Assembly (NCBI GenBank): GCA_022758945.1
Contig: JAEMQE010000021.1
Location: 1-15,108, forward strand
Length of the DNA stretch: 15,108 nt
Source: Lentimicrobium sp.
Lineage (GTDB): Bacteria; Bacteroidota; Bacteroidia; Flavobacteriales; Flavobacteriaceae
Reading direction: 5' to 3'
The position numbers were made by a program, and so were the translations under genes. The notes beneath the pieces are model-generated. The model was not told the DNA's origin and did no database searches. It was given only the letters and a program-made list of their open reading frames with translations. Positions 13,259 to 15,108 of the stretch are shown here, one piece after another; positions within the stretch are counted from its first letter, which is position 1; every line of letters begins with the position of its first letter.

Positions 13259-13615
13259 TTATTCGTTAAATTCGTCGTAACGAACTGGAATTTGTGGATC
13301 GTACAATGGGCATTTGAATTCTTCCAAAGTATCTGAGAGCAAATTCATCGTTATTCCTTCGGTTCCGTAGCAATCGATTTGGATGCTTTGTGGAGTAGTT
13401 TTGACGTGAAAAGCACCTTTTCCTTTGGTGTTTTTCCAACTGTTTTCATCTACTTTTTCCCAAGTTGAAAAAACTGAATTAAGACGATTCAAGATTACTT
13501 GCACAGGAAGCTTTTCGAGACCTTCGACTTCTTGTTGTTCGACCAAGGCTTCGTAAACCAAATGATGGTTGAGATAAATTCCGTCTTGATATTGCCAAAA
13601 AAGTAGTTCGTACAT
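13259..13615 (-). CDS. Small hypothetical protein, 118 aa
   Basis: I cannot assign this to a named family. It is a soluble 118-aa acidic protein with no signal peptide: an N-terminal aromatic strand MYELLFWQYQDGIYLNHHLVYEALVEQ, a helical stretch to about residue 50, then a beta-rich section GAFHVKTTPQSIQIDCYG at about 67-84. The even, ordinary amino-acid composition and single ATG at 13615 support a real gene; it probably belongs to a conserved flavobacterial family. Direct repeats of the cacagatt type border it on both sides (13197-13240 and 13630-13660). It is separated from purM by 133 bp and from the acetyltransferase by 82 bp, so it is likely its own unit. Confidence 0.7.
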   Translation of the reverse strand: MYELLFWQYQDGIYLNHHLVYEALVEQQEVEGLEKLPVQVILNRLNSVFSTWEKVDENSWKNTKGKGAFHVKTTPQSIQIDCYGTEGITMNLLSDTLEEFKCPLYDPQIPVRYDEFNE

Positions 13616-13629
13616 AATTTTATTTTTTT

Positions 13630-13733
13630 GCCACAGATTGCACAGATTAACACAGATTTAAAAAAAAAGAGAAATTAAAAATCCGTTTTTATCTGCGTTT
13701 TTGCTTTAGCAAATCTGCGTTCATCTGTGTCCC
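13630..13733. repeat. cacagatt-type inverted repeat element
   Basis: GCCACAGATTGCACAGATTA (13630-13649) opens the element; CACAGATTAACACAGATTT (13641-13659) is inverted, with 17 of 19 matches, to AAATCTGCGTTCATCTGTG (13711-13729). TTTGC-TTTA-GCAAA near 13701-13713 forms a small inner hairpin. It fills the gap between purM and the 118-aa protein gene. No open frame is inside. Confidence 0.75.
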
Positions 13734-13748
13734 AAAAACTAGTATTTT

Positions 13749-14927
13749 TTAATATTCGAAAGTACCGTATTCGCTGGTAATAGTCAGTTTCTTGGCATCG
13801 GCAGCTTCTACTCGACCCACAATTTGTGCATTGACATTAAATGATTTTGAAATGGCGATAATGTCCTGAGCAACGGCTTCAGGAACGTAAATTTCCATAC
13901 GATGTCCGCAGTTGAATACTTGGTACATTTCTTTCCAATCGGTTTTGGATTGCTCCTGTATCAGTTTGAACAAAGGCGGAACCGCGAATAAATTATCCTT
14001 TATAATATGCAAGTTTTGAATGAAATGCAAAATCTTAGTTTGTGCTCCTCCACTACAATGCACCATTCCGTGAATTTCATTAGAAGAATATTTATCTAAA
14101 ATTTTCTTGATAATTGGCGCATAAGTCCTAGTTGGAGAAAGCACTAATTGTCCGGCATCGATGGGCGAATTTTCGACAGCATCAGTCAATTTTACCTGAC
14201 CGGAATAAATCAAATCCTCAGGAACGGCAGCATCGTAACTTTCTGGATATTTGGTGGCCAAATATTTCCCGAAAACATCGTGACGCGCAGAGGTTAATCC
14301 GTTGCTTCCCATTCCTCCATTATAGCTTTTTTCGTAAGTAGCCTGACCAAAAGATTCCAATCCTACGATGACGTCGCCTGCTTTTATGTTGGCATTATCA
14401 ATAACTTTGGAACGTTTCATTCGGGCTGTAACTGTTGAATCCACGATGATCGTGCGAACGATATCGCCTACATCAGCAGTTTCTCCACCGGTTGAATGTA
14501 TGGTTACACCAAAAGAATCCAGTTCTTTAATGAGTTCTTCGGTTCCGTTGATGATGGCCGAAATTACTTCGGCGGTTATTAAGTTTTTATTTCTTCCAAT
14601 AGTGGATGAAAGCAGAATATTATCGGTAGCTCCCACACACAATAAATCGTCGATATTCATAATCAAAGCATCTTGCGCAATGCCTTTCCAAACGGAAATA
14701 TTCCCCGTTTCTTTCCAATACATATACGCCAAAGACGATTTGGTTCCTGCGCCATCGGCATGCATAATGAGACAATAATCGTCATCATTAGTCAAATAAT
14801 CAGGGACAATTTTGCAAAAAGCCTGAGGAAATAATCCTTTGTCGATGTTTTTTATGGCGTTGTGCACATCTTCTTTGGATGCTGAAACTCCTCTTTGAGC
14901 GTAACGTTTGCTGGAATCTGAACTCAT
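13749..14927 (-). CDS. purM: Phosphoribosylformylglycinamidine cyclo-ligase (AIR synthase)
   Basis: The 392-aa enzyme closes formylglycinamidine ribonucleotide to aminoimidazole ribonucleotide with ATP, the fifth step of purine synthesis, in the cytoplasm. The ATP-binding PurM-N motif is DGAGTKSSLAY (58-68); GIAQDALIMNIDDLLCVGA (82-100) and GGETADVGD (147-155) follow, then the PurM-C domain with GHRMEIYVP near the end. The E. coli enzyme is about 345 aa; the extra length, partly in TSARHDVFGKYLATKYPESYD, is typical of the Bacteroidetes branch as I recall it. The ATG at 14927 gives the expected start and has a -7 box (TATATTTG) 23 bp upstream. It is separated from the upstream gene by a terminator-like hairpin, so it is its own unit. 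Confidence 0.95.
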   Translation of the reverse strand: MSSDSSKRYAQRGVSASKEDVHNAIKNIDKGLFPQAFCKIVPDYLTNDDDYCLIMHADGAGTKSSLAYMYWKETGNISVWKGIAQDALIMNIDDLLCVGATDNILLSSTIGRNKNLITAEVISAIINGTEELIKELDSFGVTIHSTGGETADVGDIVRTIIVDSTVTARMKRSKVIDNANIKAGDVIVGLESFGQATYEKSYNGGMGSNGLTSARHDVFGKYLATKYPESYDAAVPEDLIYSGQVKLTDAVENSPIDAGQLVLSPTRTYAPIIKKILDKYSSNEIHGMVHCSGGAQTKILHFIQNLHIIKDNLFAVPPLFKLIQEQSKTDWKEMYQVFNCGHRMEIYVPEAVAQDIIAISKSFNVNAQIVGRVEAADAKKLTITSEYGTFEY

Positions 14928-14950
14928 TTTATTGTTGTGTAGTTGTGGCG

Positions 14951-14958
14951 CAAATATA
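14951..14958 (-). promoter_or_regulatory. Putative -7 box (TATATTTG) for purM
   Basis: Minus-strand TATATTTG is a full match to TAnnTTTG and ends 23 bases before the ATG at 14927. No TTG is present at the -33 distance. No purine riboswitch-like structure is apparent in the short leader. Confidence 0.45.
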
Positions 14959-15020
14959 AATATTTTTTTGGTGTTTGCCTATTGGGTTTTAATCGGTTTT
15001 AAAAAGTTACCACCAATAAA

Positions 15021-15050
15021 AAATGCCCATCCAAAACCGGATAGGCATTT
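15021..15050 (-). terminator. Terminator of the gene entering from the right edge
   Basis: AAATGCC-C-ATCC (15021-15031) pairs with GGAT-A-GGCATTT (15039-15050 region), with one C-A mismatch. Read on the minus strand, the stem is followed by six T. It lies 22 bases after the stop codon at 15072-15074. Confidence 0.75.
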
Positions 15051-15071
15051 CTCATAAATAGCATGTTGTAA

Positions 15072-15108
15072 TTATTTTGTGAGCAATAATTCTCTGTATT
15101 TAGTCAAT
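15072..15108 (-). CDS. C-terminal end of an unidentified gene (partial)
   Basis: On the minus strand one frame reads LTKYRELLLTK followed by TAA at 15072-15074; the rest lies outside the window. Eleven residues are too few to identify the product. The reading is supported by the terminator-like hairpin placed just after it and by the gap before purM, which has its own promoter box. It could be any gene upstream of purM. Confidence 0.5.
   Translation of the reverse strand, partial: LTKYRELLLTK

Noticed and set aside
14368..14778. Long open frame of 136 codons on the plus strand
   Set aside because: It lies wholly antisense inside purM, whose motifs are intact, and its product has no recognisable features.

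Overview
The window looks like chromosomal DNA of a Flavobacterium-type Bacteroidetes (family Flavobacteriaceae). It is AT-rich, most gene starts lack a clear Shine-Dalgarno sequence, and several genes and the tRNA are preceded by boxes matching the Bacteroidetes -7 consensus TAnnTTTG. The gene families point the same way: DUF4369 and M61 lipoproteins, an MsrB-MsrA fusion lipoprotein, DUF2805, DUF5362 and a Bacteroidetes-type long PurM. Most of the window is ordinary housekeeping sequence, and I see no phage, CRISPR array, toxin-antitoxin or defence locus.

Layout. Four strand blocks alternate. Positions 1-4399 (+) hold the C-terminal part of an AlkB-family DNA/RNA dealkylase, a sterol desaturase/fatty acid hydroxylase, a small DUF2805 protein, an M61 metallopeptidase lipoprotein and a DUF4369 lipoprotein. 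A strong hairpin at 4424-4458 closes this block and the opposing one. Positions 4478-8019 (-) read, in transcription order, idi, a PTPS/QueD-family pterin synthase, a PrxQ/Bcp peroxiredoxin, manA, a small helical hypothetical protein, tRNA-Thr(UGU) and a DUF5362 membrane protein. The pterin synthase, peroxiredoxin and manA are packed with a 1-nt overlap and a 3-nt gap, so they form an operon. Positions 8280-12062 (+) hold the msrBA fusion, a GT4 glycogen synthase, an unrecognised 130-aa protein and a VOC/bleomycin-resistance-like protein. Positions 12139-15108 (-) hold a YegP-like DUF1508 protein, a GNAT acetyltransferase, a small hypothetical protein, purM and the last 11 codons of another gene.

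How the genes relate. There is no single pathway. A protein and nucleic acid damage-repair theme recurs (AlkB, PrxQ, MsrB-MsrA), next to central metabolism (ManA, Idi, PurM, glycogen synthase). Most transcription units have their own promoter box and a U-tract hairpin.

The most notable material is between genes. Three 24-nt REP-like hairpins at 11506-11664 share an invariant frame while the stem interior changes with its pairing preserved. A heptamer-periodic inverted array lies at 7433-7491. A 125-bp inverted repeat with a central palindrome lies at 9525-9649. Related cacagatt-type repeats flank the 118-aa gene at 13259-13615. A two-site motif resembling an IS end lies at 12063-12121. Among the proteins, the pterin synthase carries the C-x5-HGH spacing of tetrahydrobiopterin-type PTPS rather than the C-x3-HGH of classical QueD.
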